Source: Patiria miniata (lineage: Eukaryota; Echinodermata; Asteroidea; Valvatida; Asterinidae). From it: 64,000 nucleotides of DNA. Each line of letters starts with the position of its first letter. The stretch's first letter is position 1. A model generated the notes under the pieces. It was not told the DNA's origin. It did not search any database and saw only the letters and a program-made list of their open reading frames with translations. Position numbers and translations under genes: made by a program. This document shows, in pieces, positions 1 through 12,558 of this stretch. Where the stretch lies: contig NW_024037064.1 of assembly GCF_015706575.1 (NCBI RefSeq), positions 10,889,606 through 10,953,605 of the forward strand, given 5' to 3'.

Positions 1-2500
1 GCTGACTCAGTGGAGAGAGATTCCCACTCTGGTCTGTCCCCTCCATTCTCCTTAGCTCTGACAATAGGTCCAATCGTAGGATCACCCAACTGTTTCTCCC
101 TCAGTTCCTTCAGCGTCCATTTTGGTGAGAGACTTATCATTCTAGTCCCACGATCTGCATGCACCCCTGTCGTCGGTACGTTTTGTTGGCCATGACCTTC
201 CCCTTTTGTCTCCTCCTGTTTTCCCTCGTTTCGAGGATCGCCAATTGCCGAATCTTCTGGGCAACTAATTCTAGGCATCTCCACCTGGTCCTTTTTGTTC
301 TGCTCTATACCTCTTCCGCACTGCTTGCATGGCATGCGGGAGAGTGCATCGGCATTCTGGTGGACTCGACCTGGCCGATGTTGGATTGTGAAGTCGTACT
401 CACTCAAGATCTCCATCCATCTAGCCAGTTGTCCTTCTGGGTCACGGAAGTTTAGCAACCATCTCAAGGCTCCATGATCGGTTCTGATTACAAAGTGTCG
501 ACCATACAGGTAATGCCGGAAGTGCTTGACAAATGTCACAACGGCCAGGAGTTCTCGCCTCGTGACGCAGTAATTCCTTTCTGGCTTTGACATAGTGCGG
601 CTGGCATATGCAACGACTTTCTCCACACCATCATGTTTTTGGGATAGCACAGCTCCCAGGCCTGTGCTACTGGCATCCGTGTCTAGTACAAACTCTCCTC
701 CTTCTTCGGGGTAGACTAGTATGGGTGCTGATGTCAACTGTGTCTTCAGATTGCGGAAAGCAACCTCGCAGTCCTCTGTCCACAGGAACATCCGGTTCTT
801 TTCCATTAGTCGGTGCAATGGTTGGGCAATCTTGGCAAACCCCTGAATGAAACGTCGGTAGTAAAAAGCCAATCCAATGAAACTCCTTACATCTTTGGTG
901 GAACGAGGTGTTGGCCATTCCTCCACAACTCTCACTTTCTCGGGGTCCGTGGCTATGCCCTCACTAGATATCACATGTCCCAGGTAGGCTACTGATTGTT
1001 TGAAGAGGCTACATTTCTTCGGCTTTAGTTTGAGGTTGGCCTGTCTCAGCCTCCGGAAGACTTCCTCAAGTCTCCCTATCTCCTCATCCACCGTCTTGGC
1101 GAAGACCACGATGTCATCTAGGTACAGTAGTAGTGTTTCCCACTGAAGCCCGGAGAGAATCCTTTCCATCAGCCTCTCGAATGTAGCCGGGGCGTTACAG
1201 AGGCCAAAAGGCATGACCTTCCACTGGTACAGTCCTCCTCTAGCAACGAAAGCTGATTTGGCCTTGGCATCCTCGTTTAGTTCCACTTGCCAGTATCCAC
1301 TGGCCAGATCTAGGGCACAAAACCACTGTGCCCCTGCTAGCGAATCTAAGCTGTCGTCCACCCTGGGTATCGGGTATGCATCTTTCAGTGTGTGTTCGTT
1401 GAGAAACCGGTAGTCCACGCAGAACCGGGTGGATCCATCTTTCTTCTTCACTAAGACGACTGGAGATGCCCATGGGCTATTTGATGGCTCGATTATCCCC
1501 TTCTGTAGCATGTCTTGTACCTGCTCGTCCGCCTCAGCCCGTTGCCAGGTAGGGAGACGTCTGGGACGTTGGCGTATGGGGGCCGTATCATCTGTCCTGA
1601 TCTCGTGACGCACCAGGTCCGTTTTCCCCAGGTCTCCCGTGCCCTTTGAGAAAACGTCTTGATACTCGATGAGTAGCTCCTTCACCTTGTCTCTATCTGG
1701 ACTCTCCAGTAAGTTCTCAACACTCTGTTGGTACAGATCGGTGAGATGTTCTGGAAGCTCTTGACCAGCTTTGTTCTCTGCTGTTTCTTCCCCTCTTTCC
1801 ATCATCCTAATCGTAGATCGATCATCTTTCTGAATGTCCTTATCAGCCGTGGATGTGATGGTCCCCAAGACACTTCCTCCACTTATCATCACAATTGTAG
1901 TACTTGGGTTGAACACTCGAACCGGGTATTTATCTGCAGTGGCATCCACAAGTACCCTCCCTACCATCAGACCTCGTTTTGCCACCTTACTCCTGTCATT
2001 TGGCTCGATGATCCCCCATCCATGGAGGTCTTTCTTCTCGTCCAGGACACCAGTGATGATTGCTTCATGCCCGGGTGGTATCCTTGTAGTCCTGTCTGCT
2101 CGCACTCGGCAGCTGAAAATGCTTGTCTGATCTTTTCCTTGTAAAGGAATTACATGCTCCCCAATCTTCAATTGCCGATGCCTCAAGTCCAGTACACTGC
2201 CAGTGGTCAGCAGGTAATTCATGCCGAGTATTCCTTGGTTTCTGATGGATGCAACCAAGACTTCAACCTCCGCTTTATATCCTCCAATTTGTATCTCCAT
2301 CTGGGCACTTCCTTTTACTGGGAGTGGTTTCCCATCGGCTTGACGGATAACTTCATCGACCGGTGTCAGTATAGGTCTGGTTTCTCGATCCATCAGGTTG
2401 TACTCTTTTGTGTCTATCAATGTCTCTGACGACCCAGTGTCTATTAGGAATGGCAGTGGATGTGTCCCAATTTCACCCGGCACGAATACCCCATATGAAG
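1..2500 (-). mobile_element. pol-like region: protease, reverse transcriptase, RNase H
   Basis: Minus-strand reading shows the aspartic protease motif LIDTGSS near 2440, reverse transcriptase with YLDDIVVFAKT near 1113, and an RNase H/connection end with HRPGRVHQNADALSR near 330. It uses a different frame from gag, as Gypsy elements commonly do. It runs off the left edge, so the integrase is not visible. Confidence 0.88.
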
Positions 2501-2560
2501 CAACTGCACTTGGTAGTGGTACTGGGTGGAGCTGCTTCCTTGGAAGTTCTCCACCATCCT

Positions 2561-4219
2561 CTACTTTTTCTGGATCTGTATCACAGGTTTTGGGTCTTGT
2601 GTTGCCGACCTTCCCACGACCCCCTGGGTTGGTCCGGAGTCGTTTCCCGACGGTGCGCTGTTCTTCAGTTCAGGGCAGTTTCTCTTAAAGTGCCCCGTGT
2701 TTCCACAGTGGTAGCAGGCTAGTTTTTGACGCTTCTGTTCGAAGTCGGCTTGTTCAGGGCGCCGTGCGTCATTCTGCATTGCTTGAGTTAGCCCGGCCAA
2801 CATCTGATGCACTTGCCTCAGTTGCTCCGACATTGCCCGTGTTTGCCTTTCGAACTCATCCCTTGAGACAATCTCCACTTGTCTTGTGACTCAATTGTTT
2901 CTGTCTGGGCGACCACCCTGGTTTCGCTGCCGTTGTCTCTCCGCTTTCAGAAAAGACTCGGTCTCCAGCGCAGCTCTGATCGCCTCATCCAACGTCTTAG
3001 GGTGCGCTCTGAAGATTCCCGCTCTAATTTCTGCATCGGGTATGGCATCCACCAGATACCCTCGTGCCAGACGCTCTCTGCTATCTCGGGGCAGCTCAGG
3101 ATACGCCAGCTCCGTGAGTCGACGTATTCCCTGCCCCAGCGCTTGCAGACTTTCGTTTTCTGTCCTTGTTCTGCTCCTAAGCTCGGCTAGGTACGTTTCG
3201 GCTTGCTCACCAGGCCCATAACGTCTTTCTAGTCTTGCTGTGAGTTCCGCATAGGTCAGCACTTCTCCTGTAGCCCTGTCTCCCAGCACTTGCTGTGCTT
3301 GACTCTTGAGACTTGCTGCCATGAAGTAAGCTTTGTCCTCTGCCGTCCAGCTATTGATAACTGCACATGACTCAAAATGAGATTTGTAGTCTCTCCATGG
3401 CACCACCCCGGCGAATCGATCCGGCACGATATTTGGCTTCCGATGAACTCTGCTGGTTCCTTCTGCTCCTGCAACGGCTGATCTCTTGGGTGGATTCTGC
3501 CCCTTTTGTCCAGGCAGAGTTTTCTTTTCTACTGATCCTTTCTCTCCCGGATCCACTGGTTTCCTCAGGTGCTGCCCTGTGCTCCTGACTTCTTCCACCA
3601 CCCGCTGTGGTGCTGTGCACGTCTGATGTCCAGGCGCCTCTCCCAACCGCTGCTGCAGATTACACCTCGCATCAAACGCAGACTGTGGGGTGTTTAAGCT
3701 ACCTGGCATTTCCCCTGGAGCCTGCATCCTTGGCCGGGCCGAAGGCCATCCAGACTCCACCAGACCATCGCTCGTTCCAGTAGGTCTCTGCCGTCGAACC
3801 TCTGCTGGTTCTACTCCACCCCAATCAGTCAAACTCCGGTAGACTGGCTGCTCTACCACCCCCGGTCCCCATGTCACTGGTGTTGACATGAATCTTGCCT
3901 GAGGAAAGGCCTCCGCTGTGCCGACCGTAGGTGTCATCACTTCCCCAACTCTTCCGGTCTGTTGGAAGAGCTTTTGTGCCGTCACTGGCTCCTGCACCCT
4001 GATGCCAACACCCGGCATCCTCTTGGCAGATCTTGCCGGTGTCAATATAGGAGGCGATGGTGTTACCGCAGGGTGTAGCCTAATGCTTGCTCTGCTGGTC
4101 ACCCTGGCCGGTGTCGTCTCAAAGTATCCCACACTTTCTTCCAACATCCTGTCTCTGCTGTCCATTGTTGCTGTGACTAGTGGTTCTCCACTTCCACCGC
4201 GGAATTCTGCTATCCCCAA
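2561..4219 (-). mobile_element. gag-like region of the Gypsy element
   Basis: Codes a capsid-type gag region (about residues 255-430 carry the retrotransposon gag fold signature, with RFAG, WRDYKSHFE and LARGYLVDAIPDA). A nucleocapsid part follows with a CCHC zinc knuckle, CYHCGNTGHFKRNC. The N-terminal 200 residues are Pro/Arg-rich and of no recognised domain. Part of a retroelement fossil, not a host gene. Confidence 0.85.
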
Positions 4220-4296
4220 ATCACTGCTTCTGGTAGATCGATTCTGACCACTCTCACCCTGTGGTTCCTTTGGCTAGCTGTCCCGTCACTCTCAGT

Positions 4297-4313
4297 GGAT
4301 CCCACCGCTGCCA
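4297..4313 (-). promoter_or_regulatory. Primer-binding site, tRNA-Leu type
   Basis: TGGCAGCGGTGGGATCC on the minus strand, a few bases inside the LTR. It is complementary to the CCCACCGCTGCCA type of 3' end found in leucine tRNAs. Many Gypsy elements prime this way. Confidence 0.7.
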
Positions 4314-4317
4314 CCAA

Positions 4318-4916
4318 TGTAACGTGCGTCGCCTAGTCGGTCCCTTGCCTCTCTGGCCCAGTCCCGATGGAGTTGAAGCACCTGCGGTTGGAGGCCACAG
4401 CACCAAGTGACGAACAGCACTCCCAAATCTGCTCCACCAGGGGAAAGCGCTAACTCAACTGTGTTTGGGATTTAGGGGATTGGGTGGATTAACCTGTGGT
4501 TTTGGGTGGATTAGCCTGTGGTTTGGGAGGTTGACCGGTGGCTCTGGGTGGCTGACCGGTGGCTCAGGGTGGCTAACCAGTGGCTTAAGTGGCTCAAGTG
4601 GCTCGAGTGGCTCAAGTGGGGGAGACTTACACCCTAATTAGTGACAATTAGACAATAAAACAGAGACAGGAGACTTCTTTGACTTCTTTGGTCCCACCAG
4701 GCGAAGAAGTGAGATTTATTCTCTCGAACTGTGCCTTTTATAGGCCAACATGGTCATATACATTCACATACAATAAATGCCCCTCATTACTTAAGTACAC
4801 AGGGTGCCTCAACCAATGAAAATGCAGTATTGCTTAGTAGATGACTTAAGCCACGCCCACTAACAGCGCTGGCCAATTAAATGCTGATGTTCTAGTATGA
4901 GTGACTGGGCACTACA
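4318..4916 (-). repeat. 5' LTR of the Gypsy element
   Basis: About 600 bp bounded by TGTAGTGCCC at the outer end and CGTTACA at the inner end (minus-strand sense), the usual TG...CA form. A TATAAAAG box lies near 4735. A short imperfect minisatellite of TGGCT/CAAG words lies around 4490-4620. The inner end abuts the primer-binding site at 4297-4313. The matching 3' LTR is outside the window. Confidence 0.8.
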
Positions 4917-7735
4917 GACAAGTCACTATACAGTTCATGTTAATGTATAAAACGTATAGTTGATGATTCATCACAATACACACGTACCTTTTCTCTGCCA
5001 ATGTGTTAGTGCTGGTGGCACATTTAGCATGGAAGGCAGGGTACCACTCTCACGCCATTGGTACGTCAGCCATCAGGGTCTCTCAAGACAGTCTCAGAGT
5101 CTTGTCCAGTCCAGCCAGGTACAGACTCCCGTAGGGTCATTACAGTTCCATCTCTGCAAAGGAAAAATCTATTTTCAATGTGGGATTTGACAATATGCTT
5201 CAAACAGCATCATGATCCTGGCTGACAGCATACCGGCCTTTCGCTAATCCGTGCTGGTATGTTGTGTAAGCTGTGATATGCCGTGTGATGCGGTCTGTTC
5301 TCCATGTACCTATCTAGTACCAGACAAAAGCAGGTGTGCAGTCATGCGTCTAAGCCAGTAAAATGGCGGTAAAATGGGGACAGTTGTTACAGTGGCTCTC
5401 AATTTGTTAAACCTGCTAACCATATGTCAATTCGCAGTGAGGGGACAGCACTCCTGATTTGAGATGTGTGATCGCACCCCCATGCCATAGCATGCCTAAA
5501 AGCTTCCCCAGAAGTGTGAAAAATCGCACGCCTTAATCCCTCTGAAACGCACACTTCAGCATATACAGCCTTAAATTATACCTGTGTGAGCTCTTGAAAT
5601 GGCTTTTGTACTGTAAACCAAGATGACTATTATTTAAAAAGATTGTTCAGTCCCAGTTTGGACCATAGAATCACACGCAGGGCCTAGAAAAATCACACAT
5701 CTAGGAAAATCACGCACACCTAGAAAAATCCAGATGTGCCTTTTTCCACACGCCTGTGATTTTCAAATACTGGCGGGATGGGTTGACATGCTGCTGGTTA
5801 TGCTGCTGAAAATCAGAATCACAAAAGTGAAAGCAATTATTACCATGCATATTGGCCATGCAGTAGAATCAGCTTCTCCAACAAGCTTCCTCAATCGAGT
5901 GGTTGTGCAGATACATGCAGCTCACGAGCTTGGTAGTTTCTTCTGGTTCCATGACTGTCGGTCATCTCAAAGACGGCTTTCAGTAGACATTGTAGCATTC
6001 TGTATTTATGGGGAGTTGGGATGAAATAGATGACTTTGTATTTAGAAACTCTCTTCCAAGTTGTATAGTAGCCCAAATGCCTCTGTTAGTAATTGTCTCC
6101 TTTTCAACTCATACTGGTCAATTGTATAGATTTAGACCCGATGGCCATACACATGCAGGTCCTCGACCAACATTAACCATAACTCCCTAGCATGATTCAC
6201 TAGGAACCATCCTGGCTAATTCCAACACCATATGGGAAACTGCACACACATATTTCTGACTTTGATTCTACTTCTAGAGTACGTGTGCCAACCCAACGCA
6301 AAACACTGTCAGTTTAGGGGTACTGTTTCGGACCGACAGATTCCAACAAAATGTGCAGTTGGAGTTTGATGAGTTTTATTGTGTTAGGGTTAGTACATGT
6401 TTTATAGTTTTGTTAGTGATCTACATGTACATGGCAAGTCTTTGCCATTACTAGCTTGAGTAACTCCAGCTCCAATGCTCATCTGAAATTTGATAATAAC
6501 GTTTTCGTAGGTCGGAAACTGACTCTTTTCCCACTTTAATTCAAACCCAAGATGACATGAAACATACCTCTCACATGCAGCAGTCATTCACGAAGCTATA
6601 ATTATTGACTTGAAACAAACAGTGACTAAAATATGAACAATAATAGATGATTTCGGTGGCTTCTTCAGAAAAACCGCCCAGTGCCGCTGTGCTGTTATAG
6701 CTGTGTTGTGGTTGTGTGTGCTTGAGCCTTTCAGCCAATCAAAGCACGCCGCGATTATTAACACTGAGTAGGACATCCAACTGCCGTCAGGTCTATAGTG
6801 CATTCTGCATATACATCCATAGAAATAATTAATTTTTTCCCCCAGGTTGTGTCACATGTCTCAAACAATAAATAGTCAAAATTTCAATTCTTTTTTCTTG
6901 AGTAACAGTGTCTCCTAGAGTGTTTTATTAGTGCTCAATTAAAAATTGCTTTAAAAGTTTGATTGAAGTCATCATGTTCAAACAATATTAGTACATTGCA
7001 TTTTCTTTAAATCATATATTTAACCAGTGGCGCACCCAGGATTTAGCTTGGGGGGGGCTGAAAGTGTTTTTCCTGCAAATTTTCAAACAATATTGCCCAA
7101 AATGTTTGGCCGCAGAATTTTTATATTTGTTTTAGGGGGGGGGGGTTGATATTTTGATATTGGTGGCACCACTTACCCCTCTATTATACTACTCAAAAAT
7201 ATGCCACATACATATCACCAAGGTCAATTCATTGGACTAAAAAAGAAAAATACCAAAAACAAATATTAATAATTGACAACATCTTGACATGCCGCTTAAG
7301 TACGGTAAGTTCACGGCAGGGGGGTTTCATGTTTAAGGCAGAGGGCACTCGCCTGGTAAAAGACCATAAAAATTGAAATAACTTCACAATTAAGTCATAG
7401 TACAAAGTACAAATGTACAATACTACTAGAATTATTTACACATTTCATGAGCCAAAATGTCAGCCTCTTGGGATTCTTAACTTAGAAATGGCAGCACAAA
7501 ACCTTTCAACTCGATTATCTCCAAAAGTGCTTTTTGCGTGCCTGGGTTGCTAACGACCTTTTCCTCGGCACGAGATGACAGTTGCTTTAATAGAGTGCCA
7601 CCTCAATGATTGGTCTTACCACCAAGTTAATACAAAAATATAAACATTAGTATATAAAATAAAATCTTTCCCTGAAAAGTACAATTTTATTTACAAAAAG
7701 TCACTTTGACTGATGGCTGGAGAAATCCAAAGACC
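4917..7735. other. No gene seen; short decayed repeats
   Basis: No supported exon. Contains small tandem copies of a CTAGAAAAATCACAC-like word (about 5680-5730). A segment near 6440-6490 is also found inverted near 20765-20815. From about 7028 there is a fragment opening CAGTGGCGCACCCAGG that resembles a transposon end, with no convincing partner. Confidence 0.5.
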
Positions 7736-7739
7736 ACTC

Positions 7740-7790
7740 AAAATTGATGAAACAAGTTGAGTATAACACTCAACTTGTTTCATCAATTTT
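7740..7790. repeat. Perfect 23-bp hairpin, 5-nt loop
   Basis: Arms 7740-7762 and 7768-7790 are exact reverse complements (starting AAAATTGATGAAACAAG) around the spacer ATAAC. Pairing stops abruptly on both sides. No gene abuts it. Confidence 0.9.
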
Positions 7791-7799
7791 ATGAAAAAA

Positions 7800-8560
7800 T
7801 ACCACATTCGTAAGGCAAATGAGTCTACAAAAATATAATTTTATTTCCAATAATAGAAATGTATTTCCAACTTAAGTTGTGATACACTTATACAATTGTT
7901 GTCCAACAAGTGTGAACTTGTGAAAGAAATGGACCAAACCACTCATACAGCCTCAGTCATTGTTTGATAAGAAACCGATCGCATTATACATCAACTACAC
8001 AGGGTGAGTTAATAAAAACACCCTCAACGCAAATGTTGGGAGATTTTTACAGTAAACTTCTGCATGTAACACTTCCAAAATCTCTTCAAGTTAGAGCATT
8101 TTAAACACAACCACTGTCTGACAGTTCTGTCCATAGGTCACAAAAAGTGTTCTTTCAGCAAAACGAAAACATTTCACGTTTGTAAGGAACACATACCTTT
8201 TTTTGGCAATCTACGGACAGAACTTAAAATGGTATTTGTGTTAAACATTCCTTAACTTGAAAAATACATGAGTGATTTAAATGATTCTTGAACTATAAGA
8301 ACGTTTAGTAATTGGGATTTCATACATCCTACATGCAGAACTTCACAACAAAAAAGGTCCTGACATTTGGGTTTCGTAAATTTTTTTCTCAGCCTGCATT
8401 TTTTTAAATCAGGGATTTTTTTTTTTATGCACACACGTTCAGCTTTGAAATGTACGGAGCCCGGGGAAGGGAAAGGCTGTAAATTTGTTTTTCAGCTATT
8501 TTAGTTTGCACAATTTACGTAACCGTCCCCATGATTTACTAATTCATAGCTGAATCATGC
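7800..8560. other. Intergenic; repeat related to 17395-17660
   Basis: No gene. The part 8080-8300 is clearly similar to about 17395-17640 (shared TTTGTGTT, TTGAAAA.TACATG and GTGATTT.AATGATTCTTG words), so both are copies of one interspersed repeat. An ACAGGGTGAGTTAATAAAAA end-like sequence is at about 7998. Confidence 0.5.
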
Positions 8561-8564
8561 AAAC

Positions 8565-8900
8565 GAATGAGTCAATCGTGCAAAGGAATGAGTAAATCGC
8601 GCGAACAAAGGAGTAATCTCAGCAAACGAACGTGTAAACTGTGTTTAGGAATGAGTAAATTATGCAAACCAATGAGTAAATCGTGGGAACCAATGAATAA
8701 ATTGTGCGAAAGAATGAGTAGATCGTTTGAACGAACGGGTATATCGTGCGAAGGAATGAGTAAATCATGCAAAAGAACGAGTAAATCCTGCAAAGGAATG
8801 AGTAAATCTTGCGAACGAACAAGTGAATCGTGGAAACGAATGACTGAATCGTGCGAAACAATGAGTGAATCGTGCAAACGAATGAGTAAATCGTGCGATT
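8565..8900. repeat. 21-bp minisatellite, about 16 copies
   Basis: Tandem variants of an AATGAGTAAATCGTGCAAACG unit. Because 21 is a multiple of three, the array is open in several frames on both strands. The resulting 100-residue heptad-like proteins (repeats of MSKSCKR) are by-products of the period, not evidence of a gene. Confidence 0.92.
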
Positions 8901-9331
8901 AGTCAAAAAACACCCACCCTGTCCATTCATAGAAACAAATTATAATCTCATTTGCAAATTTAAAAAGTTGGCAGATGCAGAATCGGTTATTCATGACAGA
9001 AGGGAGCCCCGCCCCCTCAAAAGTGTCCATGTACAGACAGTTAATTGTTACTGAACATGCATACGAATCTCAAAAGAATTCCAGAGATTCCAGCAACGCA
9101 ATGATCTACAAAACGACGTAGGGTCCCCTGCGTCGCATATCTTGCTTCAAATGACTCAAAATATTCTTTAAATTTGAAACTGAAATTGGTTTCTTTTTAA
9201 GGCTTTGAAGGCGATTTTGTTATGAGGGTCGACTGTACTCTAGTGAGTTGTTACGATACCCGAGGGGAATCAGAACAATTAAACACATCTAGTCCACCCA
9301 ATGATCGATTATTAGCAAGGTGCAAGTCAGT

Positions 9332-9498
9332 CATGGGCATCGCGAGGAGGGGGGAGGTGAGGAGGGGGGGAGGCGAGGAGGGGGGGAGGCACCCTCCCAA
9401 TGTCCCTCCCACCCTTGAAAAAATGATCAATCAGGAAAATGCTTTTTGGGGGAAAAATGGGCTTTGCCCCCTCTAGAAAAATCCTGGCGACGCCCATG
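9332..9498. mobile_element. 167-bp hAT-type MITE with 8-bp target duplication
   Basis: Inverted ends CATGGGCATCGCGAGGA and (reverse complement of the right end) CATGGGCGTCGCCAGGA. Both sides are flanked by AAGTCAGT (9324-9331 and 9499-9506). An 8-bp duplication fits the hAT superfamily. The interior is G-rich and non-coding. It lies just downstream of the NLR stop codon. Confidence 0.8.
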
Positions 9499-9566
9499 AA
9501 GTCAGTCAGTCAGTTTTGACATCACCTAAACAGGACAGCCAACGAACATGATTCAGGTCAAGCAAT

Positions 9567-12160
9567 CTAAATCCTCAAGTTAAGTCTCGGCAATCTCTCG
9601 GCCAACAACATAGCTGATCTGCCCACTACATTGTTACCCTCAAGGTTCAATTCAGTCAGTCTGGGCATGTCACCTACAGCTGTGAGAATGTGTTCAGTGT
9701 CTGTTGGTGTCAAATAGCACTGACTGAGGTCCAGCCTATTTAAGTGCGTCATTTTTGGCAAATCCATGGCCCACAACTTAACGGATATACGTGTATACAA
9801 CGTCATGCCATTGTGAGAAAGGTTCAAACTAGTCAGTCTGGGCATGTCACCTACAGCTGAGGCAATGTGGTTAATATCTGTCGGTGCCAAACAGCAAGAA
9901 CGCAGGCTCAGCTGATTTAAGTGCGCCATTTTCGGCAAATGCTTGCCCCACAACTCGGCCGTTGCGCTCAATGCAAAGTTGCCAGTAAGGATCAAGGCAG
10001 TCAGTCTGGGCATGTCACATACTTCTGCGACAATATGTTCAAAGTCCGTCGCTGTCAAATTGCACCAACTCAGCTCCAGCCTACTTAGGAGTGTCATTGT
10101 CGGCAATTCCTTGGCCCACAACTCAGCCGTTCCGCTCAATGCCATGCTGTAGGTAAGTACCAAGTCAGTAAGTTTCGGCACGTTACCTTCAGCCAAGACA
10201 ATGAGCATGTCTGTTCCCTGGAGGTCGCAGTTACTTATTTGAAGTGTGTCGAGGCTTGTTAAGTGTTTCATATGAGGGGCCCATTCTACAACTCTAAATG
10301 TATGTCCCAATGCACTACATGTACAATCCTTTATGCTAAGACTGGTTAAGTGTTGGTTACGTAGGGATGACAGGGTCTTCTCAAGATCTCCCTTCACTAA
10401 AGGACATTCCCGAAGCATCAGCTTACTAAGGTTTTTCATGTAACACAGGCTGAAAGCTATATCACTGACTAAAAACACGTTACACAATGTAATAGTTTCG
10501 ATGCGTGCCAGTTTTGCCGTGTGGCTGTCTGACCTACAGAAGATTTCAAGCAGGTATATGAGACTGTGTAAATCATTATTGCCACGCACATAGATATCTG
10601 ATGGGATATTTGAGTCGCTGGTGAGACACCGCGGGACATTTACTGACTGGCTTTCAAAAAAGCAGTTTTGACTAATCACACGTATAACATTTGATTGGTA
10701 CCTGGGTCGATGTGGATCCTTACTGAACTTACGGTCAAGCAACTTTACGATGTCAGTCATGCACTTCTCATTATCACCACTACAAAAACTCAAAAGGAAC
10801 TCGCTTGCATAGACTCCTTCCATTGTTCGACAAAGTTGCCTTAAATAATTTTGAAATTTTCCGAAGGCCACAACTTTGTACACCATTCGCTTTCCAAATC
10901 CCGGGTTCGACATATGTACACTCTGCAAGTATTTCGCCGCACAGAATTCCTGCACTGTCTTGTGCATGAATTGTATGTTGTTGTGGGATTCACGGTGTTT
11001 GATAACTCTCTGCTGGTTTAGGATGCCTGCTTTTAGTGCCAGGTCCAGCGCCTTTGGTTCAAACTCATCTTCTTGAAACGAGAATTGCTGGTTGGCACTC
11101 ATGAGTCCACGCAGCGCAGTTTGTCCTATGGCAATCACTGTTCCAGATACGTTTGCCTTTCTCTTTTCTGGTGTTTTTGTGTCTTCGTCTTTTCTTGTGA
11201 ACATGTAATTTACTGCCTTAGTGAAGAGGCGTGATGTTGTTTCTGGGAGTTGTTTCTTCTCCCCCCATAGTAAGCACATGAGTAGCAACAACATGGGGTT
11301 CGTAGCAAAATCACGCAGCGTGGTAGACTTCCCAATGGTTTGGATTAGTTCATTGCCACTATCAGGATCTTTGTCATAGAATTTTAGAACGTATGTTTTG
11401 ACATCCTCTTCATTAAACCCCAGAACTTCCACATGTGTGCAAGGATTTTGGACAAGTGTTTTTGACATCAGTGTCTCAAAATGCGAGGGGCGGGTAGAGA
11501 CAAATATCACACAATCCCTGTATCTTGTTCTGTTCAGTGCATTCAGGACAGAACCGAATGAGGCTGCATCAAGTGATTTGGTCTTCATTTCATCAAAACC
11601 ATCCAAAAGAATCAAGACCTCACTTGGGTTGGCCAGGATGAATATATCAAGTTCATCTTTTGCTATTCCTGAATCTTCGCCTAGAAGTTGATCAAAAGTG
11701 GAATCGACAAGATCGGATTCTTGTACTAGGGCACACATCTTTAAAAGAAAGACAAGCTTGAATCTGTTCAGGATTTCGTTTGACTCATCTGCCCAGTCGT
11801 ATGCAATCATATCAAAAATTGTAGACTTCCCGACACCGCCCTTGCCAAACAAAATGAGACGATCGAAATCATTCAAACATTTAAATATCTTCTCATACTC
11901 TGTTGAATATGCAATTTCGTCTGTGAATTGCTCTTCTACAGTACCTTTCTTTGTTCTAATCTGCACTTTAGTGTAAATGCCAACAATGGGTCTTTGATCG
12001 TCAGGAACCCCAGGGTTTAACTGAACATAACTATGTGTTTTCTTGTACCATTTCATTAAAATGGCCCTGGTCTTGTTACCGACATCTTGGTAGCTAGGAG
12101 CCCTCAACCTTGGTTCTTGGTCTGGTCTCTGACTTTGCTGAAGTCTGGGTGCAGGCACTC
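9567..12160 (-). CDS. NACHT-LRR (NLR) receptor, main exon (exon 3)
   Basis: Codes residues about 154-1017 of an NLR, a cytosolic sensor that oligomerises through a nucleotide-binding NACHT domain. Seen: Walker A GKGGVGKS (model residues about 259-266), Walker B LILLDGFDEM (about 335-344), a STRPSHFETL sensor-type segment, a winged-helix-like middle, then about nine ribonuclease-inhibitor-type leucine-rich repeats from about residue 715 to the end, arranged in paired units of about 57-60 residues. No ATG opens the frame. A 3' splice site (AG at 12162-12161, after CTGAAT) opens the exon with two codon bases, matching the single base left by exon 2. A long single exon carrying NACHT and LRR is common in invertebrate NLRs. 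Ligand and partners are unknown. Confidence 0.93.
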
Positions 12161-12525
12161 CTATTCAGATAAAAAGTAATGGGTATTGCTTCAATAAAAC
12201 ACTGTCTCTGTAATGGATTGAAACAATTTCCCCTTAAAGAGGACAACGTGAAACCGAAATGATGACTTAGAAATCCAGTGCATCAGTATTAAAATACATG
12301 GCATGCAACTGGGAATACATCAGAAACAAAAGAGGAAATTCCAAACCAGACAAAATTTTCAACATGTGAAGTATTTTTCAACTTGGAATGGCATTCATGA
12401 GAAGCAAAAGCGAGAAAATCAGCAGATCCGAGAAAAGTTGCAAATAGTCCGAGAGCCCAGTATGGTTTTATTAGAATATCACGCACAAAAAGGTTTGATG
12501 GTGGCACCGCCTAAAGACCCCCAAA

Positions 12526-12531
<6 letters not shown>

Positions 12532-12558
<27 letters not shown>

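Larger units (their letters stand above)
1..4916 (-). mobile_element. Ty3/Gypsy LTR retrotransposon fossil (cut by window edge)
   Basis: Minus-strand element with its 5' LTR at the high-coordinate end, then a primer-binding site, gag-like, protease, reverse transcriptase and RNase H parts. The integrase and 3' LTR would lie beyond position 1. Gag-pol order, a zinc knuckle, an LIDTGSS protease motif and a YLDD reverse transcriptase motif place it in Ty3/Gypsy. The visible part looks largely whole, with perhaps one break, so it is probably a fairly young copy. Age cannot be dated because only one LTR is in view. Confidence 0.93.

Noticed and set aside
1728-2144. 138-codon plus-strand frame
   Set aside because: Antisense shadow of the Gypsy pol region, which is open on the minus strand.
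7028-7175. hAT element with a CAGTGGCGCACC end
   Set aside because: The candidate right end (GGTGGCACCACT) is offset and no 8-bp duplication is present.
8567-8930. Open frames of about 100 codons on both strands (MSKSCKR heptads)
   Set aside because: Produced by a 21-bp tandem repeat; both strands are open for the same reason.
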